This document shows, one piece after another, positions 16,601-24,572 of a DNA stretch of 64,000 nucleotides. The notes beneath the pieces were generated by a model. The model did no database searches and was not told where the DNA came from. It saw only the letters and a list, made by a program, of their open reading frames with translations. Made by a program: the position numbers and the translations under genes. This DNA is from an uncultured Alphaproteobacteria bacterium (lineage in GTDB: Bacteria; Pseudomonadota; Alphaproteobacteria; Puniceispirillales; UBA1172): NCBI GenBank assembly GCA_958431225.1, contig OY288107.1:186001-250000 (forward strand), read 5' to 3'. The first letter of the stretch is position 1. Each line of letters starts with the position of its first letter.

Positions 16601-17592
16601 TGATAGTGGGTTCTTGCATCCTCATGGCGGTCAAAAATGGCATCAAAATTTGAAACTCTTTGCAATCTGATAATAGAATCCGTATCGCTATTTTTTTTGT
16701 AATCGGAAAAACCTTCTCGCACTCCCGCAGTAATTACCACATTATTGCGCAATATATCTGTGGGAATTTCGCGGCTTATTTGCTCTGAACCAGCAATCAA
16801 GATCATGGGAACATTTTTAGTATGTTGTTGCCATTTTCTAATCTCAATTATTGCCTCTTCGCTCTTGAGTATTACTGCTGGATAATCATTTAGTCCAGAT
16901 TGCGACATGGCTGCACAAACAAAAGCAATGGCTTCTTCTCTCGTATCCGCGACCACACATATATTTTTGCCCGCGCTAGTGGCAATTTTAGCAATGCGTT
17001 CTTTAGCGCGCTCCCTGTTATTGAGAATGGCCTCTTTGAAAAAAGGAGGGTTCGTAGCAGACAACCAATTTTCAAGGAATTGATCACCCGTCTCAAGATG
17101 ATTCAACGGCTTTCCGAGTTGCTCTGCAAGCCAAATTGTAGTGCAGGGGCAAGTTTCAAGCCATTGCTCAAGGTCATTAGCATCCAAAGCGTTGATGCTT
17201 TTCCAACCCGGATTGTTTTCTCGTGCATCCTGAAGCCATGTTGTTTTCCTGTTCCAATTTCTTGAAGACACAAAAACATAGTCTTCATCAGGTTTTGCAC
17301 ATTTTTTCCGATTTTCAAAATCATCTTTTGCTTTTTGCTGGGGATTCTTGCTCGTTCCCACTTCCCAAACAGACTGCCCTTGTGGAATACAAAATGCGCT
17401 AGCACTTGAAGACAAGCGTCCGTCAAATCCTGTCCTTCCTACGTTTTCATAGCCGGGAAAGTCTATTTCAATAATACTGCCTCTCGGCAACGTTTCCTTA
17501 ATAAGTCGACGAATAAGAACGGGCAAAAGTTCTTGTGAATTTCGCTCATTTGACCATTGCTCTATGTAGTTGGCAGTGATGTTCAAAGTCAT
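13684..17592 (-). CDS. Large (1302-aa) putative defence protein with N-terminal nuclease-like domain
   Basis: The N-terminal ~170 residues resemble an Mrr-like/PD-(D/E)XK fold: GRTGFDGRL (Asp57), then VWEVGTSKNPQQKAKDDF (Glu77; the expected ExK lysine is Gly79, with Lys86 and Lys88 nearby), then YVFVSSRNWNRKTTW, followed by a DAND..QWLE segment. Residues ~175-330 look like a degenerate NTPase-type region (KNICVVADTREEAIAFV) without a canonical Walker A. The remaining ~950 residues are helical and charged, like sensor or repeat regions of large defence proteins; no named domain was recognised. The sequence is AT-richer than the neighbouring methylase and helicase genes. It overlaps the upstream PIN-like gene by 4 nt (ATGA, 17589-17592), so the two form a unit. 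Exact function unknown. Confidence 0.6.
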   Translation of the reverse strand: MTLNITANYIEQWSNERNSQELLPVLIRRLIKETLPRGSIIEIDFPGYENVGRTGFDGRLSSSASAFCIPQGQSVWEVGTSKNPQQKAKDDFENRKKCAKPDEDYVFVSSRNWNRKTTWLQDARENNPGWKSINALDANDLEQWLETCPCTTIWLAEQLGKPLNHLETGDQFLENWLSATNPPFFKEAILNNRERAKERIAKIATSAGKNICVVADTREEAIAFVCAAMSQSGLNDYPAVILKSEEAIIEIRKWQQHTKNVPMILIAGSEQISREIPTDILRNNVVITAGVREGFSDYKKNSDTDSIIRLQRVSNFDAIFDRHEDARTHYQQTGGSLSALHRQKNINRARQQPIWRKHLSDQGYIWLALIGRWDETYDADKEFLEEVTETESYNKWRDSLHRLSQIEDAPLEMTSGDDRGYRLFSRLDAFLSVVPMIRDNHIETFLNKSTEVLSESDPNDQPEVDARYIPHQRRAHSDAIRKGIVEGLIFLNLEESPLKSFNITSKIETFYDKIFAHDRAWISLNDVLPMLAEASPGDFLAQLKKALTDRPDQIQCLFEAKPGILHKQYKHPSLLWALEVLAWNPMYLKEVTMLFCHFQKHFEPLIEDNYGNRPSESLHSIFRSWSPKTSVSIKDRLEVLEALYAKHPAEVVKLAQKLASQHDRTGDYTARPVWREDALNLGRVKPEERNETIKFLVHLLERHLMNTEMPLEERFDIAAYAVREFLWWGEEHTNQFFKKIIAMLKNTDLPKCEELVLRFQASLRGYLDRLHLMASKNHEYKKTIEMVREIINETQLKNEVLKSFHLFASWPKVDKYFEGDDSLDKKEKYIAEEKKRAIHDIWKQLGIDGIVELAERAENQAMVSDALYEHLISKGSFPLQEYLIRFLMRDVELHKAHNHLSFIFGRIKGDEHIPEPMPTKGVIKLIKDIKSGHADDIPNWEGKEIALYHAIRIDDKDGRDYIDSLSYEIQQKYFSRYRICRSGEMRPKEGADLPPENEWIAKKYLKYKQPRLGWQAFTMQKYIPFGCQILLLDAMSIKGRDEGGTKFVLPDAWYVQEFLDKAYDAKLDDKKKMRVAKLEYKFYPGLRTGREDDRISFINWLIGKEPAFYIQLHKHVYKTDSGDDDMPKDLDENSKQINAQLSWEILWGLSFGAQNFPWIKEDGHIDEGMFMKWIEDVRGLAKKANRSRIVEISIGQGLGHIVPKEGVKPEESICNILEKIQSEAIFENFALGRYNSRGVLQGDVDKRKYTSADLVEEYEKASHELEYRHPFVAKLMKHMALRYRAQVEENKARNERNDLDWR

Positions 17593-18353
17593 GAGATAAT
17601 TCCTTTACTAATAGGCTTCCTATCGATTGACTCAATTTCGGCAATAATGTCTACATAAGATGGTGATTCTTTTTCAGGAAATTTTCTATCTTGATTACCA
17701 TTTCCTAAATTATCAAATGTCCAAAAATATAACTTTGCGCGCAAATTCTGATTATCCAATTTTTCTTGAAATTTCAATAAATGCTGAAGAATCACGCTGT
17801 CCTTCATTTGCTGATCTCTTGTGTTTGGAAATTCATCTTCACGAACATTTTTCCAAGCGGAATAAATAGGTTCTCTATTGTCATACTTCAAAACAAAAGC
17901 TGACTCTATAATCGCCTTTCTATTCTCTTTGATTAAACCTCCTATTTCATCAATCTTTTGACAAAAACCACTATATCTTTCATCTGTACCTCTTTCATCT
18001 AGAAATAGATTATTTCCAACTAACAATCTTTTAAATTCACAAAACCTCCGTTCTGTTTCGGAATTTTTTGCAAATTCTATGACTACTTGCTCAGGTATCA
18101 CCCATATAATATTTCCACTTTCAATCAATGTTTTAAGAAAGTCAGCTTCTTTTTCCCATAAATGCAGGTGTTCCAGTTGGGGGAATTTTTCGTCCCCGCC
18201 CCTTTTCCGCACCATATGTAGCAAAACACATGTATCCGGACTAGCAATAATTGACCCTTCATTTTTTAAATACTCATCTATAACCTCATCCATTGAAGCA
18301 GGGGAGCGAGATTGCAAAAGGCTTACCAAATTTTCATCATCTATTGTCATCAC
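17589..18353 (-). CDS. PIN-like domain protein
   Basis: 254 residues. A PIN-type ribonuclease fold is suggested by a first strand ending in Asp (IIASPDTCVLLH), an acidic helix after a second strand (WVIPEQVVIEFAKN), KDSVILQHLL (third acidic position) and a late strand ending LYFWTFDN. These acidic residues would form the metal site. The frame can start at GTG 18353 or ATG 18350; a promoter directly upstream predicts an mRNA starting at about this position, so translation may be leaderless. Its stop overlaps the start of the 1302-aa gene by 4 nt. The pairing of a PIN-like RNase with a large sensor-like protein suggests a defence effector; target and trigger are unknown. Confidence 0.6.
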   Translation of the reverse strand: MMTIDDENLVSLLQSRSPASMDEVIDEYLKNEGSIIASPDTCVLLHMVRKRGGDEKFPQLEHLHLWEKEADFLKTLIESGNIIWVIPEQVVIEFAKNSETERRFCEFKRLLVGNNLFLDERGTDERYSGFCQKIDEIGGLIKENRKAIIESAFVLKYDNREPIYSAWKNVREDEFPNTRDQQMKDSVILQHLLKFQEKLDNQNLRAKLYFWTFDNLGNGNQDRKFPEKESPSYVDIIAEIESIDRKPISKGIIS

Positions 18354-18356
18354 CCA

Positions 18357-18385
18357 AATAAAACACCGAAAAGTTTCTTTGTCAA
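18357..18385 (-). promoter_or_regulatory. Promoter of the PIN-like/1302-aa gene pair
   Basis: On the minus strand TTGACA (18385-18380), a 17-nt spacer and TTTATT (18362-18357). Transcription would start around 18350, at the start codon itself, and separates this pair from the DUF499 gene ending at 18425. Confidence 0.5.
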
Positions 18386-18424
18386 TTAGGGAAAAACCTT
18401 ACCCCCTTCTAAGCGCGGCGCAAA

Positions 18425-21400
18425 TCACTCAATCTTCTTATCAAGGAAACCGAGCGTGTTGGCGTTTTCTAGTAGTGTGCGTGTTTTTGCTGAATCGAAG
18501 CCTTCTGTGGATGTGGCGTCTATTTCTAGCTTTAGGTTCACTTCGCAATCTGGGAGCGTTGTTAATTGCTCTACTATTGCCTCGACAATTTTCTGCATAT
18601 CCCGCGCCGGTCGCTCAGAGGAAATCTCTACCGCCCCTCTAAAGCGCGTGGGGCGTTTTGGGGTTTCTGGGTCTGGCGTTTCATTTTCGGTATTGCCGGT
18701 GCTTGTGGTTGGCTGTCCGCCAATGCTGCTGGGTTTGGCTTCGCCGCCAGTTTCGCCTGTTTTGGGTGTGGGTCTGTGTTTTTCGGCTACATCTGGTTTG
18801 ATGATGACGCTATCTTGGTCTATGACTATGTGGGGATTGTTGATTTTTTCAATCAGGAGACCACTATAGCTTTCGGTGGCTTCATCCCATCTTTCCGCAT
18901 AAACAAACGGCCCATCGAGCATACCAATAGAAGCCGCGACCGTCTCCACCAGAACCGACTGCCCCTTAAGGCGCGGCAAATACGTGTAGCGATTGAGATA
19001 TTCCCATAGGTCTTTGAGATGCAAATGCGGCTTACCATTCCAAATGTATTTCTGGAGATCGCGGTCAAGGCGCGTTGGTCCTAATTTGGGAAGCAATCCT
19101 TCATTGCTTTCAAGATTCTTACTCGCGCGCGCTAGGAGTCCGTCCTGCGCTGAAACCTTTCCTGATGCCCATTCAACATCGGATTCTGCGGTTTCCTGAT
19201 GCGGATATAGCAGATAGCACCAACATTCGCGCAAGCGTGTTGTCATGGTGTCTTTGGCTTCTTTGGCTTTGGTTTCTGCCATTGCGCTATCGCTTTGGGT
19301 TAGGTCTAGCTTGGTTTTGTCCTGAACGATTTTATCCCACGCTAGGGCGAAGCGCACGGCGTCTTTTAGATGTTCAATCTGTTTGTTTTCTGCGGCGAGG
19401 AAGACGAGCGTATTGCGATAGACGCGCGGTGCTGACCCGCGTTGCATCAAAATATCTCTAGATTCGTTCAGTGCCTTGGAGTTGCCGTTAGCTGTGTGCG
19501 GGTGTGCGACGCCTAGGATTACTGCACGAACACCGCCCATATCATCGGGGACGTCGGCGGATGATGTTGGTGCGACTTGCACGGCGTCAAAATGCCCTCG
19601 GTCTCTGATGCTGTTGATATAGGTTTTGAGTTCCTCATCTATTTTCATCAGCACGCGATTTTCTTCAATCTGTCCGGCATAATCGGTGGCGAGGCGGTTG
19701 AGGCTTGCGGATGTTGAATACCAATAGCGTTCTGAATCGCTGTGCATAAATTTGGCTTGATTTGTTAGACGGCGCAAAGCATCGCCGAAATTGGTTGGTC
19801 GTTCCCCCGGTTGCACGACACCAAGATTGATGCGCTTATCATCAAGCCCTCGGTTTTTTTCTTTATGCGTTGGGGCGGAGCCCATAAAAACTGCGCGGGC
19901 GACGCGGCGGGTCGCGGAGGTGCGGTTAAGATTGGGGGCGGATTTATCTATTTTGTAGGGCGTTGAGCTCGCGCCATCTATATCGGCGGCGATGATGGAT
20001 TCCCAGTTGGTATCCAGATAGTGCAGTATCTCTGGCACAATGCGTTCTGAGCTAATAGGCACGCTTCCTGGCATAATCATTATGGAGGGGTCATTGTCCA
20101 TCCATAATTCGTGGATGACTTGCGCCATCAGTCTCAAAACCCCGCGCGTCCGTTGAAAATTTTCTAACGACCCCCAGCCTTCATAGAGATGATCAAATAA
20201 TTCTGGATGGATGGGATAAGCCTTATCCATCTTGCGGCGATAGTCTTCATCGGCACAACCTTGCGGGAAATCGTTGCTGTTATCGCGGTAGAGTTTATAG
20301 AATTGCTTAAGTGCGTTGTCTTTGTGTTCATACCCCTCGGGGATTTCCTTGAACAGCCTTCTGCGGACAATTTCATAGCTTTCTTCTTGGGAGGCAGGGC
20401 GCCAAGACGCTTCCACCCGCGAGAAAGTTTGGCTCAGGCGTTTTAGTGCTTCTTTCCCGCCTTCGCCGCCGACCTCTATTTCGGATGCGGGCAGTGATGC
20501 GACGAGGAGTGTGCCGGGGCTAGCCTTCACTGCTTCGGTGAGGGATTGGACGAACGTTAAATTCGCGTCAAAGCTTCCTGACGGCAAGCCTTCGGTTTTA
20601 TAGATTTGCCGTAAATATGCGACCCATTCATCAATGAGGATTAAGCATGGCGCGCATTGATTGAATATATTTTCAAGCACATTTGACCCGGGCGCGATGC
20701 CATTAGCGTCGTTATCGGCTATGAGGTCAAAGGCTTTTGCCCCGCCGAGTTGCCATGCTAATTCGCCCCAAGTTGTTTTGATTTCACGCTTGCCTTCTTT
20801 TATAATATCATGTGCGCCGTGCGATGTTCCTACGATCACTGCTCTGCTGACTTTTTTGGGGATTTCTAATCCTTTTTTTGTAAGCAGTTGGTCGAGTCCT
20901 GGCAGGTCTTGTGCTGGGATGTCGCCGACCATGTGATAGAGTGCGAGCATGGAGTGGGTTTTGCCGCCGCCGAAATTGGTTTGCAATCCAACCACAGGAT
21001 CGCCGCCCTGCCCGCTTAGGCGTTTTGCCGCCCCTTCTAAAAGGTTGCTTAGTCCGTCGGTTAGGTATGTTCGGCTAAAGAATTCTTTGGGCTTGCTGTA
21101 TTCGGGCGGTGCGCTGCCTTTATGCACTTTGCCGAGGTCTGCGGCGAATTCGGCTTGTTGGAAATCGCCTTTTGCTACATCATCATGAGGTTCAACGACT
21201 TCCCGCCATGGCACGAGTCCTGCGACGGTATCTACGGAAATTTCTTGTCGTTGTGTTTTGCGGCGTTCTTGGTTGCGTTGGAGTTCGGTGAATTTCATGC
21301 GTAGGATGCTATCGCGCATTTTGCCGATTTTGCTTGCGACTTCTCCGGCACCGATGGCTTCCACGAGCCGCCGCATGGTATCAAGGGCGCGTTCGGCGTC

Positions 21401-21712
21401 GTCATAGGTAAATTTTTCATTATGGGCGAATTGATTGCGGACATTTAGCAGCTCGGAAACATAGGTACGTTCGGTATGACCTAAGGTGGTAGCAAAAGCA
21501 TCACTCCAGAGTACGATCATAGTTCTGAAGAGCCCTTGTTGGTCCCAAGCGATTTCGCCATCCTTGACTTTGAGCCCCTTAACGCGCTCTGTGAGCTGGC
21601 TTTGCCAATGCCCGGTGAGGGTGCTTTCTAGGCGTTTTTCAACGAATGGAATTAGGGCTTCGGGGATGAGCTCTATTCCATCAAATACATATTGTCGCGT
21701 GCTTTTCGGCAT
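18425..21712 (-). CDS. HEPN (Swt1-type) plus DUF499 ATPase of a DISARM-related defence module
   Basis: 1095 residues. An N-terminal Swt1-like HEPN domain carries RNQFAH (Arg92 to His97), a ribonuclease-type motif. Walker A is TNFGGGKTHS (Lys251) and Walker B is CLILIDEWVAY; together with the segment around PASEIEVGGEGG they mark DUF499. The C-terminal ~200 residues include a proline/threonine-rich linker and a small conserved end domain. DUF499 proteins are known from defence islands next to DUF1156 methylases and SNF2 helicases, as here. The start ATG has GGAGGG 7 nt upstream and lies 12 nt after the methylase stop, so it is in the same operon. Role inferred: NTP-driven component acting on unmodified DNA, possibly with RNase activity. 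Confidence 0.8.
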   Translation of the reverse strand: MPKSTRQYVFDGIELIPEALIPFVEKRLESTLTGHWQSQLTERVKGLKVKDGEIAWDQQGLFRTMIVLWSDAFATTLGHTERTYVSELLNVRNQFAHNEKFTYDDAERALDTMRRLVEAIGAGEVASKIGKMRDSILRMKFTELQRNQERRKTQRQEISVDTVAGLVPWREVVEPHDDVAKGDFQQAEFAADLGKVHKGSAPPEYSKPKEFFSRTYLTDGLSNLLEGAAKRLSGQGGDPVVGLQTNFGGGKTHSMLALYHMVGDIPAQDLPGLDQLLTKKGLEIPKKVSRAVIVGTSHGAHDIIKEGKREIKTTWGELAWQLGGAKAFDLIADNDANGIAPGSNVLENIFNQCAPCLILIDEWVAYLRQIYKTEGLPSGSFDANLTFVQSLTEAVKASPGTLLVASLPASEIEVGGEGGKEALKRLSQTFSRVEASWRPASQEESYEIVRRRLFKEIPEGYEHKDNALKQFYKLYRDNSNDFPQGCADEDYRRKMDKAYPIHPELFDHLYEGWGSLENFQRTRGVLRLMAQVIHELWMDNDPSIMIMPGSVPISSERIVPEILHYLDTNWESIIAADIDGASSTPYKIDKSAPNLNRTSATRRVARAVFMGSAPTHKEKNRGLDDKRINLGVVQPGERPTNFGDALRRLTNQAKFMHSDSERYWYSTSASLNRLATDYAGQIEENRVLMKIDEELKTYINSIRDRGHFDAVQVAPTSSADVPDDMGGVRAVILGVAHPHTANGNSKALNESRDILMQRGSAPRVYRNTLVFLAAENKQIEHLKDAVRFALAWDKIVQDKTKLDLTQSDSAMAETKAKEAKDTMTTRLRECWCYLLYPHQETAESDVEWASGKVSAQDGLLARASKNLESNEGLLPKLGPTRLDRDLQKYIWNGKPHLHLKDLWEYLNRYTYLPRLKGQSVLVETVAASIGMLDGPFVYAERWDEATESYSGLLIEKINNPHIVIDQDSVIIKPDVAEKHRPTPKTGETGGEAKPSSIGGQPTTSTGNTENETPDPETPKRPTRFRGAVEISSERPARDMQKIVEAIVEQLTTLPDCEVNLKLEIDATSTEGFDSAKTRTLLENANTLGFLDKKIE

Positions 21713-21724
21713 GGGGTTGCCCTC

Positions 21725-24499
21725 CTAGATATCCATTGTTGTTTGTTGTTCTGGGTTAAGAACAACCTTATTACTCAAATTCGTCAATTCAGACCAGACT
21801 GCAATCAATCCATTATACGCGGTTGCCTCTTTCGCGTCTTGTCGTTTTTTCGCGCAGACGTCATAGAGGTAATAGGCTAGGTCTTTGACTTGTTCGGCGT
21901 TAGCACTGCCCATTTTTTTGAGCAATTCTGCGGCGGCTTGTTCGCCTTCCTTTTCCAGAACACGGATGAGGTGTTGGCAACATTCCCAGATGGTTAGATG
22001 GGTGTCGGTTTCTGGATTCCATTCGGGGTCTAGTTCATTGCGTTTGAGGATGCGCACTTTGCCGTCGGAGCTATCAACAATGCCGGCGTGTTTCACACTT
22101 TCAACGGAAATGCCACGAGCGCGGGCGAGGTTATCCGCCGCACCGTATTCGCCCTTATCGGCTCCATGTTGTTCAAACCAAGTTGTGGCAAAGCGGGTGT
22201 CGGGGTCAAAATCGCCGTGCAGGTCATTTAGAAATTCATCTAATTCGGCATTGATGAGTTGGAGGGCGGTTTTGACCGTCATTTTTTCATCATTCGCCTC
22301 GCGCACCGCCTTATAGCGTGAAAAAATGCCAATACCGGGACCTATTGCCGATTGCGGCATATCCGCGGCAGAAACATTGGCGGCTTGGAGTTCTTTGATG
22401 GCGGGGGGTAATTCGCGTTTGAGGGCGCGGATAAATTCGGCGCGGGTGATTTCTTCGGCGGCACCTTGCCGCTTGCGGCAAACGAGGACGACAGCCGTTG
22501 CAAGAACATTTTTTCCTGCTTTAAGACCAGTTGTTCTTTCCAATCTCATAGGCCATGTCCCAACCACCGCATAACCCGCCTCAATAACCGCTTGCAAGAA
22601 TGTCGCCCAACCCGTGGAACTGATACCCTCTTGTTCAATTTCGGATTGTTTGAAGGCATAATAGATGGTTGCAGGTGCGGTAGTGGATGTGTTATCCGCT
22701 ATATTCTTTATAGCTTTTTTCATTCCACTCAAAAAAAATGCTTCCGCTTCATCTTTGCTATCATGACGATATGGCGTGGCAACCAATTCTTCCATTTTAG
22801 GCGTTGCCACAACACTAAAAAGATCGGGATAAATGGATTTTAGAGCAGGTTTCATCCATGTGAAGAAAAAATCAGAAAGATCAGCATAGCTTATATTATC
22901 GTAATATGGTGGATCTGTTGAAACTACTGCATTAACTGGAAAATTTGCAGTTTGTGCATCATCTTGAATCAGATGGTTTCCAGTGCCAGAAGTTAAGGCA
23001 GGAAAAATGTTAAAACATTTATAAACCCATTCTACAGCACCCAAAATATTGCCTGTGGAGTTTGAAAAGGGGTTTCCTTCTGCATAGTCCCAAACCATTG
23101 GAAGAGCCTGCCTGCCAAATGTTTGTACAATAAATTCTCCACCCCAAATAGTTAATGATGTACTATAATTTGCACATCTGGAAAGTACGAAAGTCAAAAA
23201 GACGCTTATCGCCTCGGCATATGCTTTGGCACCAGTGCCACCATCACGCAATGACGTTTGCTCAGAGGAAAAACCTTTAACCAGAGCATCTTGTTCTATT
23301 TGCTCCCGCGCCCCATGTACCAAATCGCTAAATGTGCTTAATGCCACTAACTGCCGGTCTGTGAACATATCTCCAAAAGTTTTCATTCCATAAAGGGGTA
23401 GACTCACTCTAGTTTTCCCAACCAACTCTAAATCATCAATTGAAGGTCTTGAAACTTTATTAGCCATTTGAACTTGGCTATTTGACGGACTTAGATAATA
23501 TCTGCCCCTATTTCCCTCCGCCACAATAGCCATAAGCCTTTGCTTCATATTGCCCTTTTGGGCTTCCTGACGAATATAAGAAAGTGGCATTGCCGTTTTT
23601 GAAACAATGCAAAAAGCACCATTTCTATCCACTGTTCCATCAAGGTCATGGCGTTTATGCCCTTGCTCTTTGGTTCGAACTTCAAACCTATAATCGTTTT
23701 CTTCGATAATTGGCTCAACCCAAGCCTCGCGCCCCTTTTTTGTCGACAGATCAAAAGACTTAATCAACGGCACGGGCAATCCTCCCAAAGCCGGGTCAGG
23801 GCTCGGCACCGTGCGCGCCCATATCCACGCAATCACCGTGGCTTTTCCGCCGCCATGTTCTTTGGGCAAATCCACCTGCGGATAAAGATGCCCGATGCGC
23901 TCAAACGCCTTTTTGCGCATCCATTTGCCATAGTATTTGACATCCTCTGCCAGACCTTCGGCATTTTTATAGTGCATCCTTTCCGCCCCGCCGGGATGGA
24001 TGGGTTTCATATCCTTAAACAAGGGCGGGATTTCAATCATTGCCTTACCAATCATCACCGCCACCGGATTCAAATCGCTACCATAAGCGGGCAAGCCAAG
24101 GCGTTGTGCCTCCAACGGAATAGAACCACCGCCCGAAAACGGGTCATGGATGGGCGGCAATTCACCGTCCCATGATTTTAAGATTTCCGCATGCGCACGC
24201 TTCAACACCTCATCATTGGTGCTGTTTTCCCAGATGACCAGATCTTCCATAATGCCAAACAACCGCTCGCGTTCTTTTTGTTGGTCGGCTTCGGTGGGGA
24301 ATTTATCAGGATGCGCGGACGGGTCATCAACCAACTGCGCAAACAAAACCGCCCGACAAGCCGCCAAAGGACGCCGCGCCCAATAAAGATGCAACGTAGA
24401 AGGATGCCCATGACGAATAGATTTCTCACGAGCAGAAGCCTTGTTAATCGCCTCCAACGGCATAGCGACTTCAATCAATTTCTTTTTGTATGTTGTCAT
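21725..24499 (-). CDS. DUF1156 family adenine-specific DNA methyltransferase
   Basis: 924 residues. Motifs of an N6-adenine methylase are circularly arranged in the usual DUF1156 way. The N-terminal DUF1156 part contains HGHPSTLHLYWARRP. DPFSGGGSIPLEA (residues 119-131) is the SAM-binding motif and YGSDLNPVAV the following acidic site; the catalytic motif STDPPYYDNISY has Asp529-Pro-Pro-Tyr532. It presumably marks host DNA so that the helicase/ATPase partners spare it. It follows the helicase gene after a 73-nt gap and precedes DUF499 by 12 nt. It is comparable to DrmMI of class 1 DISARM in partner type, but drmA, drmB and drmC are absent. Confidence 0.88.
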   Translation of the reverse strand: MTTYKKKLIEVAMPLEAINKASAREKSIRHGHPSTLHLYWARRPLAACRAVLFAQLVDDPSAHPDKFPTEADQQKERERLFGIMEDLVIWENSTNDEVLKRAHAEILKSWDGELPPIHDPFSGGGSIPLEAQRLGLPAYGSDLNPVAVMIGKAMIEIPPLFKDMKPIHPGGAERMHYKNAEGLAEDVKYYGKWMRKKAFERIGHLYPQVDLPKEHGGGKATVIAWIWARTVPSPDPALGGLPVPLIKSFDLSTKKGREAWVEPIIEENDYRFEVRTKEQGHKRHDLDGTVDRNGAFCIVSKTAMPLSYIRQEAQKGNMKQRLMAIVAEGNRGRYYLSPSNSQVQMANKVSRPSIDDLELVGKTRVSLPLYGMKTFGDMFTDRQLVALSTFSDLVHGAREQIEQDALVKGFSSEQTSLRDGGTGAKAYAEAISVFLTFVLSRCANYSTSLTIWGGEFIVQTFGRQALPMVWDYAEGNPFSNSTGNILGAVEWVYKCFNIFPALTSGTGNHLIQDDAQTANFPVNAVVSTDPPYYDNISYADLSDFFFTWMKPALKSIYPDLFSVVATPKMEELVATPYRHDSKDEAEAFFLSGMKKAIKNIADNTSTTAPATIYYAFKQSEIEQEGISSTGWATFLQAVIEAGYAVVGTWPMRLERTTGLKAGKNVLATAVVLVCRKRQGAAEEITRAEFIRALKRELPPAIKELQAANVSAADMPQSAIGPGIGIFSRYKAVREANDEKMTVKTALQLINAELDEFLNDLHGDFDPDTRFATTWFEQHGADKGEYGAADNLARARGISVESVKHAGIVDSSDGKVRILKRNELDPEWNPETDTHLTIWECCQHLIRVLEKEGEQAAAELLKKMGSANAEQVKDLAYYLYDVCAKKRQDAKEATAYNGLIAVWSELTNLSNKVVLNPEQQTTMDI

Positions 24500-24572
24500 A
24501 ATTCTACTTTACGCCATGCAACCGAATTTATGCTAGTACAAAATGCGCCCTGCTCCCAAACCAAACCTGATA

